This document shows, one piece after another, positions 1 to 10,486 of a stretch of 34,165 bases of DNA. This DNA comes from Psychromicrobium xiongbiense (GTDB lineage: Bacteria > Actinomycetota > Actinomycetes > Actinomycetales > Micrococcaceae): assembly GCF_030271165.1 (NCBI RefSeq), contig NZ_JASSZH010000007.1, positions 1 through 34,165 on the forward strand, written 5' to 3'. Position 1 is the first letter of the stretch. The number at the start of each line of letters is the position of its first letter. The notes beneath the pieces are model-generated. The model did no database searches. It was not told the DNA's origin and was given only the letters and a program-made list of their open reading frames with translations. The position numbers were made by a program, and so were the translations under genes.

Positions 1-64
1 CCGGGACCCACCCTCTACTGTTGAGACGCTCTGGTGGTTGAGGCGCTAGCCGGGAGATATCAGC

Positions 65-496
65 TCAGGCGAGCAGCGTGGGCTTGAGTTCCTGCAAGCG
101 GCCCAGCAGGCCATTGATGAACTGAGGCGAATCATCGGTGGACAAGGCCCGCGCCAGCTCCACGGCTTCGCTCACCGCCACCGCATCGGGCACGTCATCG
201 TTGTAGAGCAATTCCCAGGCACCGACCCGCAGCAGGATACGGTCCACCGAGGGCATCCGCTCCAGCGTCCAGCCCTGAGCATAGGTCTCGAGGAATTCGT
301 CGATCTCCGCCTGGCGCGAGGTCACACCATCCACGATGGCGACGGTGTACGGGTTGATGGTCTGTTCGGTGCGCTCCCGCCGCCGTTGCAGCACCTCAGC
401 GGCCGGAGCCTCGCGCTGCTCGGCTTCAAACAGAATGTCCAGCGCGCGACGCCTGGCCTTACTGCGGGCGCTGGTCCCGTGAGTCCCTGCAGTCAT
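65..496 (-). CDS. nusB: Transcription antitermination factor NusB
   Basis: A 143-residue protein of the usual NusB length. NusB pairs with NusE (ribosomal protein S10) on boxA RNA to form antitermination complexes that keep RNA polymerase processive on rRNA operons. The basic N-terminal helix (SARSKARRRALDILFEAEQR) and the C-terminal part with AVSEAVELARALSTDDSPQFINGLLGRL fit the all-helical NusB fold. The ATG at 496-494 overlaps the efp stop codon by one base (TGATG), so translation is probably coupled to efp. It is the last gene of the aro-efp-nusB run inside the window. The 64 bp beyond its stop hold no gene and no clear terminator. Confidence 0.95.
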   Translation of the reverse strand: MTAGTHGTSARSKARRRALDILFEAEQREAPAAEVLQRRRERTEQTINPYTVAIVDGVTSRQAEIDEFLETYAQGWTLERMPSVDRILLRVGAWELLYNDDVPDAVAVSEAVELARALSTDDSPQFINGLLGRLQELKPTLLA

Positions 497-1059
497 CAGT
501 CGTTGACGCGGCCCAGGTAGCTGCCATCGCGGGTGTCAACCTTGACCCGGGTGTTGTTCTCCACGAACAGCGGCACCTGGATCTCGTAGCCGGTTTCCAG
601 CGTAGCGGGCTTGGTGCCAGCGGAGGAACGATCGCCCTGCAAGCCCGGCTCGGTGTAGGTGATCTCCAGGACCACGGAGGCCGGCATTTCCAGGTACAGC
701 GGGGTGCCCTCGTGCAGGGCGATGTTCACGTTCTGGTTCTCCAGCATGAAGTTCACCGCGTCGCCCACCACAGCGGCGGAGACCGTGATCTGGTCGAAGT
801 CCTGGGTATCCATGAAGACGAAATCTTCGCCATCCTGGTACAGGTACTGGTAGTCCCGTCGATCCACCGTGGCGGTATCGATCTTCAGACCCGCGTTGAA
901 CGTCTTGTCCACCACTTTGCCGCTGAGGATGTTGCGGATTTTGGTGCGGACAAAAGCGCCGCCCTTGCCCGGCTTGACGTGCTGGAACTCGATGACGTTC
1001 CACAACTGACCGTCCAGGTTCAGCACGGTTCCGTTTTTGATGTCGTTGGTCGTTGCCAC
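496..1059 (-). CDS. efp: Elongation factor P
   Basis: A 187-residue EF-P, the normal length. It enters the ribosomal E site and speeds peptide bond formation at polyproline stretches. The three OB-like domains are present. The loop that reaches the peptidyl-transferase centre reads KPGKGGAF (residues 29-36), with K32 at the tip. The C-terminal block [19 protein letters not shown] is typical of the family. The start is a GTG at 1059-1057 with GAGGAC about 6 nt upstream. Many actinobacterial EF-Ps carry a PGKGP loop; this one has Gly at the last position, as I recall for Arthrobacter relatives. No EF-P lysine-modifying enzyme is seen in the window. A 134-bp gap separates it from aroB. That gap contains TTGACA on the minus strand (1131-1126), but I see no matching -10 at normal spacing. 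Confidence 0.97.
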   Translation of the reverse strand: MATTNDIKNGTVLNLDGQLWNVIEFQHVKPGKGGAFVRTKIRNILSGKVVDKTFNAGLKIDTATVDRRDYQYLYQDGEDFVFMDTQDFDQITVSAAVVGDAVNFMLENQNVNIALHEGTPLYLEMPASVVLEITYTEPGLQGDRSSAGTKPATLETGYEIQVPLFVENNTRVKVDTRDGSYLGRVND

Positions 1060-1193
1060 GATATGTCCTCAATCCTCAACGCGAATACCTGGAATCGGAG
1101 GTTCGCTCAGGTCTGCGCAGTATGTTGTCAAAAATCCACCATCTATTCTACCCGCAAGCGGACCAGGAAGTTTCCGGTGGAGTTGTTTTCTGC

Positions 1194-2905
<1,712 letters not shown>

Positions 2906-2940
2906 CACTTTCCCCTCAGCTCCCGGCGTGTCTCCGCCGT

Positions 2941-4149
2941 TCACAGCGGGTGCGACTCGAGGTTCTGCGGAATGTTCGCCAGGTAGCTGCTCAGGTTGCG
3001 CCGAGTTTCCGCCAGCGAATCCCCGCCGAACTTCTCCAGAACTGCCTGGGCAAGGACCAGGGCAACCATCGCCTCGGCGACGACGCCGGCTGCCGGCACT
3101 GCACAGACGTCGGAGCGCTGGTGATGCGCCGCGCTTTCCTCACCAGTGGCGACGTCGACGGTCCGCAAGGCCCGCGGAACGGTGGCGATCGGTTTCATCG
3201 CGGCGCGAACACGCAGTGTGTCACCGATGCTCATGCCACCTTCGATGCCACCGGCACGGTTGGTCAGCCGTCGGACGCCATGGCCATCCACCGGAACGAT
3301 CTCATCGTGAGCTTCGGAACCGCGTCGCTGAGCGGTCAGGAAGCCATCCCCGACCTCCACGCCCTTGATCGCCTGGATACCCATCAGCGCACCGGCAAGC
3401 CTCGCGTCCAGTCGCCGGTCCCAGTGTACGTAGCTGCCCAGTCCCGGGGGAAGTCCCTGGGCCAGAACCTCGACCACGCCGCCAAGCGTCTGACCTTCCT
3501 TGTGTGCAGCATCCACCTCTGCGACCATCGCGTCGGAGGTCTCGCGGTCAAAGCAGCGCAAGGGATCAGCATCCAGGGCCAACACGTCCCCGGGGCCAGG
3601 CAGCGGCGTTCCTTCCGGAACAGCGACAGTACCCACCGAGACGGTGTGGCTGAGCACCGAGATCCCCAGTTGGGACAGGAAGGCCGAGGCCACGGCACCG
3701 AGCGCCACCCGTGCGGCGGTCTCCCGGGCACTGGCGCGCTCCAGCACAGGCCGCGCATCGTCAAATCCGTATTTCTGCATGCCGGTGAAATCGGCATGAC
3801 CTGGCCTGGGCCGGGTCAGCGGAGCGTTGCGGGCCATCCCGGCGAGCTCTTGCTCGTCCACGGCATCGGCCGCCATGACTTGCTCCCATTTAGGCCACTC
3901 GGTATTGCCCACCATGAGCGAGACCGGGCCGCCCTGAGTGACACCGTGGCGTACGCCGCCCAGAATCGTGACGACGTCCTGTTCAAACTTCATGCGCGCG
4001 CCCCGGCCATAGCCAAGCCGACGACGGGCCAGTGCAGAGCGGATATCCTCCGAACTGAGCTGAACCCCGGCGGGCAGGCCTTCAAGAATTCCTGTCAGGG
4101 CCGGGCCATGCGACTCTCCGGCGGTCAACCAACGCAACATACCCTCCAT
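2941..4149 (-). CDS. aroC: Chorismate synthase
   Basis: A 402-residue FMN-dependent enzyme that makes chorismate from EPSP, the last step of the shared aromatic pathway. The N-terminal signature [10 protein letters not shown] (His14), the central [17 protein letters not shown] and [18 protein letters not shown], and the C-terminal [13 protein letters not shown] are all present. Actinobacterial AroC usually begins [13 protein letters not shown], so the second ATG (4140-4138) with GGAGGGT just before it is an alternative start only three codons inside. The gene follows aroE with a 23-bp gap and precedes aroK, giving an aroE-aroC-aroK-aroB run. Confidence 0.97.
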   Translation of the reverse strand: MEGMLRWLTAGESHGPALTGILEGLPAGVQLSSEDIRSALARRRLGYGRGARMKFEQDVVTILGGVRHGVTQGGPVSLMVGNTEWPKWEQVMAADAVDEQELAGMARNAPLTRPRPGHADFTGMQKYGFDDARPVLERASARETAARVALGAVASAFLSQLGISVLSHTVSVGTVAVPEGTPLPGPGDVLALDADPLRCFDRETSDAMVAEVDAAHKEGQTLGGVVEVLAQGLPPGLGSYVHWDRRLDARLAGALMGIQAIKGVEVGDGFLTAQRRGSEAHDEIVPVDGHGVRRLTNRAGGIEGGMSIGDTLRVRAAMKPIATVPRALRTVDVATGEESAAHHQRSDVCAVPAAGVVAEAMVALVLAQAVLEKFGGDSLAETRRNLSSYLANIPQNLESHPL

Positions 4150-4172
4150 CCTGCCATGGTCGGCACACCCTT

Positions 4173-5084
4173 TCAGCGTCGAGGCAGGCCGACTGAGTCA
4201 CACATCACATTGATGACATCGTCACGGCCGCCCAGATCGATGCCGGTGAACAATGCCACCTGTTCCACAGCCTGGTACAGCAGCATTTCCAGCCCGGAAA
4301 CCACCTGCCCACCACTCGCGGTCCACGCTGTAGCCAGAGCGCTCGGCCACGGCGAATAGGCAACGTCCAGCAGCACCTGTCCCGAGCCGCCAATGCCCTC
4401 TTGCGTCTCCTGCGTCGGGAGGGGATCAGCTCCCGCCACCAACCAGTCCGCCGCATGAGGCGGTAGCGTGCTCATCACCAGCGGGGTCGCCTCGCCTCCC
4501 GACACGTCACGGAGCGTGCCCGGCTCCAACACCCGGGTGGTCAGCTGAGCACCGAGCGAGGTTGCCAGTGCGGCCAAAGAGCCGTCGCGGCTCGGGTCAC
4601 GCACCAGCAGCTCGAAATCCTGGGCACCGAGCCGATGCGCCGCCAGCATGGCAGCCAGGGCGGTGCCACCGGCGCCGAGGATCTTCACCCGGCCCTGGAC
4701 CCGTTCCAGTCCTGCATGGCGCAGCGAGGCCACGATTCCCTGGACGTCGGTATTGGTTCCGGTCAGCAAACCCTCCTCCACGAGGACGGTATTGACCACA
4801 CCCAGGGCGACGGCATCGCCATTGAGGTGGTCCACCAGCTCCGCGACGGCCGCTTTATGCGGCATCGTGACCGACAGGCCGATCCAGGGTTCCCGGCGTA
4901 GTGCGGCGATGAAGGTGTCCAACTCGGCTGGGGCCACGTCATGGGCGACATAGTCGACATCGGCGCCCAGGCGCGCATAGGCAGCCCGATGCAGGGCGGG
5001 CGAGAGCGAATGGGCGATGGGTTGTCCGATCACCCCGGCCAGACGGCGGCTCAACTGCACTTGCCCTGGTTCGCGGTGCACCAC
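4173..5084 (-). CDS. aroE: Shikimate dehydrogenase (NADP+)
   Basis: Reduces 3-dehydroshikimate to shikimate with NADPH. Shown is the longest form, 303 residues from a GTG at 5084. In it the substrate-binding block [17 protein letters not shown] is at about 20-36, the catalytic Lys is in [10 protein letters not shown] (K77), the catalytic Asp is in GTNTDVQG (D113), and the nucleotide-binding turn ILGAGGTA is at about 135-142. The longest start would overlap mltG by 34 bp. A GTG at 5060 (295 residues) or a TTG at 5054 (293 residues, overlapping the mltG stop) fits the family length better, with AGGG upstream of both. The true start is therefore open within 30 bp. The C-terminus ([19 protein letters not shown]) may be family-variable. 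Confidence 0.92.
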   Translation of the reverse strand: MVHREPGQVQLSRRLAGVIGQPIAHSLSPALHRAAYARLGADVDYVAHDVAPAELDTFIAALRREPWIGLSVTMPHKAAVAELVDHLNGDAVALGVVNTVLVEEGLLTGTNTDVQGIVASLRHAGLERVQGRVKILGAGGTALAAMLAAHRLGAQDFELLVRDPSRDGSLAALATSLGAQLTTRVLEPGTLRDVSGGEATPLVMSTLPPHAADWLVAGADPLPTQETQEGIGGSGQVLLDVAYSPWPSALATAWTASGGQVVSGLEMLLYQAVEQVALFTGIDLGGRDDVINVMCDSVGLPRR

Positions 5085-6253
5085 TGCTGATACTTCTGCA
5101 CATTGGCCTGATGCTCAGCAAAAGTGGTGGCAAAGAGCGTCTCACCGGTATCCAGATTCACGGTGACCCAGAAGTAGTACGGATTGCTCTGCGGATGCGC
5201 AGCCGCCTGAATGGCTGGCAATTTGGGCGAGCCGATCGGTCCGATCGGCAGACCCTTATTGGCAAAGGTGTTGTACGGGTTGGAGGCATCAGCCTTCTGC
5301 GCATCGGTGATGTTGTAGGTCTTCAGGCCCAGCCCGTAGGCCACGGTGGCATCGGACTCAAGGCGTCCACCGGTCTCCGCACCCGGGTTGTTCAGCCGGT
5401 TCATGATGGCACCGGCAATCTGCGGATAGTAGTCCTGGCGTCCTTCGGCCTCAAGAATGCTGGCAATGGTCACCACACGGAATTGCTCCTGCGGATCGGT
5501 GACCCCGGCCTGAGCCAGCTCATCCTTGGTGGCCTTGACCAGCGTGGTCAGGATGTCCTTGGCCGTCGCGTTGACCGGGAACTGATACTGACCCGGTGCA
5601 AGGTACCCCTCCAGTGAGGGTGCCTGGGCAGGCAGGCCGAAGGCCGAAGGATTCTTGGCCAGCGCGGTGAAATCGGAGACCGGGAGCCCCGTGGAGGCGG
5701 CCAGCAGGTCGAAAACCTCCGACTGCCTCAGGTTCTGAGCAATGGGCGCATAGTGCACCTGCTGGGTGCTGGCCGCCAGCAGGACCGTCACGGCATCGGC
5801 AGCCTTCATCTCTTTTTTGAGCGGGTAGACGCCGGGCAGCAGTTTTCCGGAACCCTGGGCAGTATCAAGAGCGTTGAGGAAGGCATTCTCGCTCGCCACG
5901 ACACTCCGGCTCACCAGATCGCTGGCCACCGAACGGGCGGTGGCTCCGGCTTTGAGCGTATACGTGACATCAGCGCCACCCGGGCCGGGGTAATCCTTGG
6001 CGGTATCCAACGAGAGCATCGGCCTGATCACCTGGAACGCCAGTGCAGCGGCGGCGATGAAGGCCAGCACCACGATGAACATGACCACCGTACGGCGCCG
6101 ACGACGCACCTTACGCCGCTTCCTGCGGGCACGCCGGGAGACCGAGGGCTCCGGATTGTGCCAGCTGGCATCCACAGCTCCGCGGTGGTCCTGATCGGCA
6201 TGCTCTGCAGGGACCTCACTGGAGTGATCCTCATCGGCGAAGATCGGATTCAC
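5051..6253 (-). CDS. mltG: Endolytic murein transglycosylase MltG (YceG family)
   Basis: A 400-residue membrane-bound lytic transglycosylase that cuts nascent glycan strands and is thought to set their length. A cytoplasmic tail of about 53 residues ends in a dense Arg/Lys cluster (residues 40-54). One membrane helix follows (about 55-77), then the extracytoplasmic YceG domain. The family motif ASILEAEG places the probable catalytic Glu at 268. RLESDATVAYG (297-307) and NPYNTFANKGLPIGPI (325-340) match the conserved C-terminal blocks. Two cysteines close to the C-terminus (C392, C399) could form a disulfide outside the membrane. The start is a GTG at 6253 with AGGGG about 8 nt upstream. It lies between ruvX and aroE, a common actinobacterial arrangement. 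Confidence 0.94.
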   Translation of the reverse strand: MNPIFADEDHSSEVPAEHADQDHRGAVDASWHNPEPSVSRRARRKRRKVRRRRRTVVMFIVVLAFIAAAALAFQVIRPMLSLDTAKDYPGPGGADVTYTLKAGATARSVASDLVSRSVVASENAFLNALDTAQGSGKLLPGVYPLKKEMKAADAVTVLLAASTQQVHYAPIAQNLRQSEVFDLLAASTGLPVSDFTALAKNPSAFGLPAQAPSLEGYLAPGQYQFPVNATAKDILTTLVKATKDELAQAGVTDPQEQFRVVTIASILEAEGRQDYYPQIAGAIMNRLNNPGAETGGRLESDATVAYGLGLKTYNITDAQKADASNPYNTFANKGLPIGPIGSPKLPAIQAAAHPQSNPYYFWVTVNLDTGETLFATTFAEHQANVQKYQQWCTANQGKCS

Positions 6254-6298
6254 CGTAACGCCCCTGGAGTCTGCTGAAAACTCTTGATGGTTATGACC

Positions 6299-6820
6299 TC
6301 ACTGAACCTCGGCTGGTCCCGGCAGAGTACCGCCGGAATCGCCTCTCCAAACCGGCTCCCCCACGGGCTGGCCCAGCGATTTTTCGCTGTCGATGGCGTG
6401 CTGAAGGATCCCCACGGCCGCCACCTGATCCACCACTTTACGTTGCGCCCGTCCAGACAGGCCAGCCGCACGCAGCTGTTGATGGGCTGTGACGGTGCTC
6501 AACCGCTCGTCGATGAGCCGCACCTCGGCAGGCGAGCCTGCCTCAGCGAGCAGTTCCGCCAGACGCGCCGCACAGGCCCTGGCCAGGGCGGTGGAGGAGC
6601 TCTCCCCCGCCCGCAGCGTCTGTGGCAGCCCGACATAAATCCGGATGGCCTCACGTTCGCCCGCCTCACGGACAATCAACCGTAGATCGCTGTCCTTTTT
6701 GGCATCCCGGCTGAGCGTTTTCCAGGGCGTCGCCAGGATCCCCTCCGGATCGCAGAACGCCACCCCGACGCGGACAGTTCCCACGTCCACGCCGAGGCGG
6801 ACACCACGTTCAAAGGACAC
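6299..6820 (-). CDS. ruvX: RuvX/YqgF-type RNase H-fold nuclease
   Basis: A 173-residue member of the YqgF/RuvX family, described as a putative Holliday junction resolvase and implicated in 16S rRNA 5'-end processing in E. coli. The RNase H-like core shows LGVDVGTVRVGVAF (Asp12), VGLPQTLRAGESS, LIDERLSTVTA (acidic residue on strand 4) and VDQVAAVGILQHAID (Asp near the C-terminal helix), so the expected acidic residues are kept. A tail of about 25 residues after the last helix is not part of the fold. The start is a GTG at 6820 overlapping the alaS TAG stop by one base (TAGTG), which suggests translational coupling with alaS. Confidence 0.93.
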   Translation of the reverse strand: MSFERGVRLGVDVGTVRVGVAFCDPEGILATPWKTLSRDAKKDSDLRLIVREAGEREAIRIYVGLPQTLRAGESSSTALARACAARLAELLAEAGSPAEVRLIDERLSTVTAHQQLRAAGLSGRAQRKVVDQVAAVGILQHAIDSEKSLGQPVGEPVWRGDSGGTLPGPAEVQ

Positions 6821-9510
6821 TACAAGGCCGCCACTGCCAGCTCGATGGCGCTCAGCGCCGCAGGGATCTGCGCTGGGTCGCTGCCACCGCCCTGGGCCAC
6901 ATCGTCCTTGCCGCCGCCACCGCCACCGAGGATACCGGCCGCCGTACGGACCAGGGCGCCAGCCTTGGCCCCGCTGCGGCGAGCCTCCTCGTTCGTGGCC
7001 ACCAGCACCAGCGGCCGCGACTGCGAAACACCGGTCACCGCGACGACCGAGCCAGCCGATCCGAGTCGATCTCGAACATCCAGGGCCAGGGTGCGCAGAT
7101 CATCGGCGCTGCCGACTTCACCGGCCTCATGGGTCACCAGACGTACCGGTCCGACGGCACGTGCCTGATCTGCCAGGGTGCCAGCGGTGCGTACCAGCTG
7201 TTCACGGCGCAGGCGCTCCAGCTCCTTCTCCGTGGCGCGCAGCTTCGCCAGCGTGGCACCGATCCGTTCACCGAGCTGGGCGGAAGGCACCTTGAGCAGT
7301 TCGGTCAGTTCGGTCACCAGGGCGCGCTCGGCGGCGAAGTGCCGGAAGGCATCCATGCCGACAAAAGCCTCCAGACGCCGGTTACCGGAGCCGACGGACG
7401 CCTCACCCAGAAGGTTCAGGGTGCCGATCAACGAGGTCTGGGCCACATGGGTTCCGCCACAGAGTTCGCGGGACCAGGCGCCATCGATCTCCACCACCCG
7501 CACATGACTGCCGTAGTTTTCGCCGAACAACGCCATGGCACCGAGCTTTTTCGCTTCTTCCAGCGGCATCTCGGTGGTCTGGACCGAGAAGTTCCGGGCG
7601 ATGGCCAGATTGGAGACTTCCTCGATCTCGGACCGGGTCGCCTCGCTGAGTGCTTCGCCCCAGGCGAAGTCGAACCTCAGGTAACCGGCCTTGTTGAAGG
7701 AGCCACGCTGGGTGGCATCCGGCCCCAGCAGCTGCCGCAGCGCGGCATGCACCAGGTGGGTGCCGGTGTGGGCCTGCTCGGCGGCGTGGCGTCGGGCGGC
7801 GTCGACAGCGGAACGGGCCAGCGTGCCGGGAGCGATCTCGCCTTCCCGGATCAGCGCCTTGTGAACGCTCAGTCCTTTGACCGGGCGCTGAACATCCAGC
7901 ACCTCGGCCACAAAGCCGTCACCGGTGATCAGGCCGGTATCGGCGGCCTGCCCGCCAGCCTCCGCGTAGAAGGGGGTTTCGGCCAGAACGATCTCCACTT
8001 CCTCACCCTGAAGGGCATGAGGAACCACGATGCCGCCACGCAGCACGGCGCGGACCGCCGACTCCCCCTCGAGGTCCTGGTAGCCGGTGAAGAGGGTCTG
8101 CCCGTCCTGCAGGAGCTCCTGATAGGCACGCTGATCAGCGTGCCCGCTCTTCTTCTCCTTGGCGTCAGCCCGGGCACGCTCACGCTGCTCGGTCATCAGG
8201 GCACGGAACTGCTCCTGATCGACGGCGACGCCGGCTTCCTCAGCCATCTCCAGGGTCAGATCGATCGGGAAGCCGTAGGTGTCATGAAGGGCGAAGGCTT
8301 CTTCACCGGAGAGGGCACGGCCCTGACTGCGGGAGAGCGAGACCGCTTCATCCAACCGGGCAGTGCCCGAGGCGATGGTGCGCAGGAACGCCCGCTCCTC
8401 GGCATAGGCAATCCGGCTGATCCGTTCAAAATCGGCCTCCACTACGGGATAGAAACCCTTCATGGCGTCCCGGGAGACGGGCAGCAAATCGGGAAGCACC
8501 GGCTCGGTCACGCCCATCAGGCGCATGGCTCGAACTGCCCTGCGGATCAGCCGCCGCAGCACATAGCCGCGCCCTTCGTTGGAGGGCGAGACGCCATCGG
8601 CAATCACCATCAGGGCCGAACGCACATGGTCCGCGACGACACGCAACCGGACATCATCGGCATGGTGCGGGTCGGCAGGGTCCTCGGTGGAGGTGTACTC
8701 CTTGCCGGCCAGCTCGGCGGCTCGATCCAGCACGGGACGGATCTGATCCGTCTCATACATGTTCTCCACGCCCTGAAGGATCATGGCGAGCCGCTCCAGG
8801 CCCAGCCCGGTATCGATATTGCGCTGAGGCAGCTCACCGGAGATGTCAAAGTCAACCTTGGAACGGACCTCGGAGAGCTGGTACTGCATGAAGACCAGAT
8901 TCCAGATCTCCACGTAGCGGGTCTCGTCCACGACGGGGCCGCCCTCCTGCCCATACTCCGGGCCCCGGTCGTAGTAGATCTCCGAGCAGGGACCGCCCGG
9001 GCCGGGTTGGCCGGTGGACCAGAAGTTATCAGCCCGGCCGGTCCCCTGAATCCGCTCCTCGGGCAGGCCGATCTTGTCCCGCCAGATAGCGCGGGCTTCG
9101 AGATCCTTCTCGTCGCCGTCCTCATAGACGGTGACCCAGAGCCGCTCCGGGTCCAGACCATAACCGCCCTCACTCAGCGGGGTGGTCAGCAAGGTCCAGG
9201 CGAAGGTGATCGCGCCTTCTTTGAAATAGTCACCGAAGGAGAAATTCCCGCACATCTGGAAAAACGTCCCATGGCGGACCGTTTTGCCCACCTCATCGAT
9301 GTCGCCGGTACGGATGCACTTCTGCACGCTCGTGGCTCGTTTGAACGGCGCAGCCTCACGTCCGGTCAGGTACGGAATGAACGGCACCATCCCGGCGATA
9401 TTGAACAGGATCGACGGATCGGCGGAAACCAGCGACGCGCTGGGGACCACGGTGTGGCCGGAAGCTTCGAAGAAATCGAGCCAGCGCTGAGCGATGTCCT
9501 GGGTTTTCAT
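6820..9510 (-). CDS. alaS: Alanine--tRNA ligase
   Basis: An 896-residue class II aminoacyl-tRNA synthetase, full length for the family. The N-terminal catalytic domain has MKTQDIAQRWLDFFEASGH and SLVSADPSILFNIAGMVPF, with class II motif residues in KCIRTGDIDEVG and GTFFQMCGNFSFGDYF. The editing domain has HTGTH (H581, H585) and CGGTH (C684, H688), the metal-binding set that removes mischarged serine. The Gly-rich stretch AAGILGGGGGGKDDVAQGGG near the end belongs to the C-Ala domain. The ATG at 9510-9508 matches the family start, although the AAAGGA upstream is rather far away (about 13 nt). It is cotranscribed with the DUF6167 and DUF948 genes upstream and ruvX downstream. Confidence 0.98.
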   Translation of the reverse strand: MKTQDIAQRWLDFFEASGHTVVPSASLVSADPSILFNIAGMVPFIPYLTGREAAPFKRATSVQKCIRTGDIDEVGKTVRHGTFFQMCGNFSFGDYFKEGAITFAWTLLTTPLSEGGYGLDPERLWVTVYEDGDEKDLEARAIWRDKIGLPEERIQGTGRADNFWSTGQPGPGGPCSEIYYDRGPEYGQEGGPVVDETRYVEIWNLVFMQYQLSEVRSKVDFDISGELPQRNIDTGLGLERLAMILQGVENMYETDQIRPVLDRAAELAGKEYTSTEDPADPHHADDVRLRVVADHVRSALMVIADGVSPSNEGRGYVLRRLIRRAVRAMRLMGVTEPVLPDLLPVSRDAMKGFYPVVEADFERISRIAYAEERAFLRTIASGTARLDEAVSLSRSQGRALSGEEAFALHDTYGFPIDLTLEMAEEAGVAVDQEQFRALMTEQRERARADAKEKKSGHADQRAYQELLQDGQTLFTGYQDLEGESAVRAVLRGGIVVPHALQGEEVEIVLAETPFYAEAGGQAADTGLITGDGFVAEVLDVQRPVKGLSVHKALIREGEIAPGTLARSAVDAARRHAAEQAHTGTHLVHAALRQLLGPDATQRGSFNKAGYLRFDFAWGEALSEATRSEIEEVSNLAIARNFSVQTTEMPLEEAKKLGAMALFGENYGSHVRVVEIDGAWSRELCGGTHVAQTSLIGTLNLLGEASVGSGNRRLEAFVGMDAFRHFAAERALVTELTELLKVPSAQLGERIGATLAKLRATEKELERLRREQLVRTAGTLADQARAVGPVRLVTHEAGEVGSADDLRTLALDVRDRLGSAGSVVAVTGVSQSRPLVLVATNEEARRSGAKAGALVRTAAGILGGGGGGKDDVAQGGGSDPAQIPAALSAIELAVAAL

Positions 9511-9607
9511 GAGATGCGGTCAGTCCTTTGTCGGTGCTTCCGGCGCGTTCGGTGAGGGGCGTCGGTGTCAGCGGATGGTGGAAGCTGGTCTTCGGTGAGT
9601 CTGGTCG

Positions 9608-9829
9608 TCAGCGGGTTTCGTCCAGGCCCAGGGCCTGACGTAGTTCGGTTTCCCGGGAGGACATCCCCGAGCGGACGGCGTCGGAAAAGTCGTGGACGCT
9701 GTCGCTGAAGCGTCCCACAGCACGATTGAGCCCTGCAGGACCCAGCGTCTGGCCCGTGCTGCTGACTTTGCGGAATACCATGATTCCGATGGCGGCCCCC
9801 AGACACAGCCAGAAAATTCTTTTCAACAT
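9608..9829 (-). CDS. DUF6167-like small membrane protein
   Basis: A 73-residue protein with one N-terminal hydrophobic helix (about residues 3-20, RIFWLCLGAAIGIMVF) followed by a charged amphipathic part rich in Ser, Asp and Arg. The position between alaS and a DUF948 gene, the size and the layout match the actinobacterial DUF6167 family, whose function is unknown. The ATG at 9829-9827 has GGGGGAG about 8 nt upstream, and the frame is tightly bounded. A 97-bp gap with no further gene separates it from alaS. A role with the DUF948 partner at the membrane is a guess from context only. Confidence 0.82.
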   Translation of the reverse strand: MLKRIFWLCLGAAIGIMVFRKVSSTGQTLGPAGLNRAVGRFSDSVHDFSDAVRSGMSSRETELRQALGLDETR

Positions 9830-9861
9830 GATGTTTCTCCCCCTCGCTCGGTGAAACCCGG

Positions 9862-10233
9862 TCAGCGTCCGCGCCGGGGGCGTGAGCTGGGCCGCCGGGT
9901 GAAGGCCTGCCGGACGCCATAGGAGAAGGCAGCCACCTTGATCAGCGGGGACCCCACGCTAGCGGCGATCAGAGCGGAGAGCGCCGAGATGTTGGCAGTC
10001 GCATCGGAGACGTTGCTCGTCATGCCGTCCACCTTCTTCAGTTGCTCATTCGTGGTGCTGACCGTCGCGGTCACTTCGTCGATCAGCGGTGTGGTGCCTT
10101 CACTGATCGAATGGATGGTGTTCCGCAGTTCATCGAACACCTTGCCCAGTTTGATCACCGGAACGGCCAGAATCGCCACCAGGACAGCGAAGACTCCTGC
10201 CGCGATCAGTCCGGCAATATCTCCACCTGACAT
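9862..10233 (-). CDS. DUF948 family membrane protein
   Basis: A 123-residue protein with an N-terminal membrane helix (about residues 6-28, DIAGLIAAGVFAVLVAILAVPVIKL) followed by a heptad-like helical segment with TTPLIDEVTATVSTTNEQLKKVDGMTSNVSDATANIS, typical of DUF948. The tail is basic and ends RRPSSRPRRGR. Function is unknown; members are general-stress or membrane-associated proteins with coiled-coil character. An ATG eight codons further upstream (10257) is in frame. I chose the one at 10233-10231 because AAGGAG lies 6 nt before it. The gene starts the DUF948-DUF6167-alaS-ruvX run. Confidence 0.88.
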   Translation of the reverse strand: MSGGDIAGLIAAGVFAVLVAILAVPVIKLGKVFDELRNTIHSISEGTTPLIDEVTATVSTTNEQLKKVDGMTSNVSDATANISALSALIAASVGSPLIKVAAFSYGVRQAFTRRPSSRPRRGR

Positions 10234-10386
10234 GGCTTCTCCTTGGCTGTTCCACATGGGATCGGTGTCTGCGGTCGATGCCCCTCATCGACAAGGCGCA
10301 TCTCCCATACCTTACCGAACCTTGCCCCTGATCAAACTCCGTGGCCCCGGTCAGTGATCCCCGGGACCAGAGTCGGGGGATGAAAG
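10234..10386 (-). promoter_or_regulatory. Leader region of the DUF948-DUF6167-alaS run
   Basis: A non-coding stretch upstream of the DUF948 start. On the minus strand it holds a TTGATC hexamer (10335-10330) followed after 15 bp by TAAGGT (10314-10309), which could be a promoter though the spacing is short. Closer to the gene, GTCGATGAGGGGCATCGAC (10292-10274) is a perfect 7-bp stem with the 5-nt loop AGGGG. It would fold in the 5' untranslated RNA. Whether it regulates anything cannot be told from the sequence. Confidence 0.3.
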
Positions 10387-10423
10387 CACGGAAGGCCCGC
10401 AGCATAGCCGCGGACCTTCCGTG
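10387..10423 (-). terminator. Hairpin terminator downstream of rpsD
   Basis: Two 14-base arms (10387-10400 and 10410-10423) pair along their full length apart from one G-T position, around a 9-nt loop. On the minus strand the stem is followed by CTTTCATCC, a weak T-rich tail. It lies 64 bp beyond the rpsD stop and upstream of the DUF948 leader, so it probably ends the rpsD transcript. Confidence 0.7.
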
Positions 10424-10486
10424 AAATCCCTGCGCCATTCCGCCGAATGCCAGGAGCACTCGCTCCAGAACAGCGGGAAGGATTGA

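Noticed and set aside
1..64. A gene or terminator after nusB
   Set aside because: Too short to judge; no frame with a start and no clear hairpin is visible.
1126..1131. A promoter for efp from a perfect TTGACA
   Set aside because: No -10-like hexamer occurs 16-18 bp downstream, so it is mentioned in the efp entry but not called.
7129..9555. An 808-codon open frame on the plus strand opposite alaS
   Set aside because: It lies entirely over the well-supported alaS gene, its translation is Gly/His/Gln-rich without recognisable motifs, and such antisense frames arise from high-GC codon bias.
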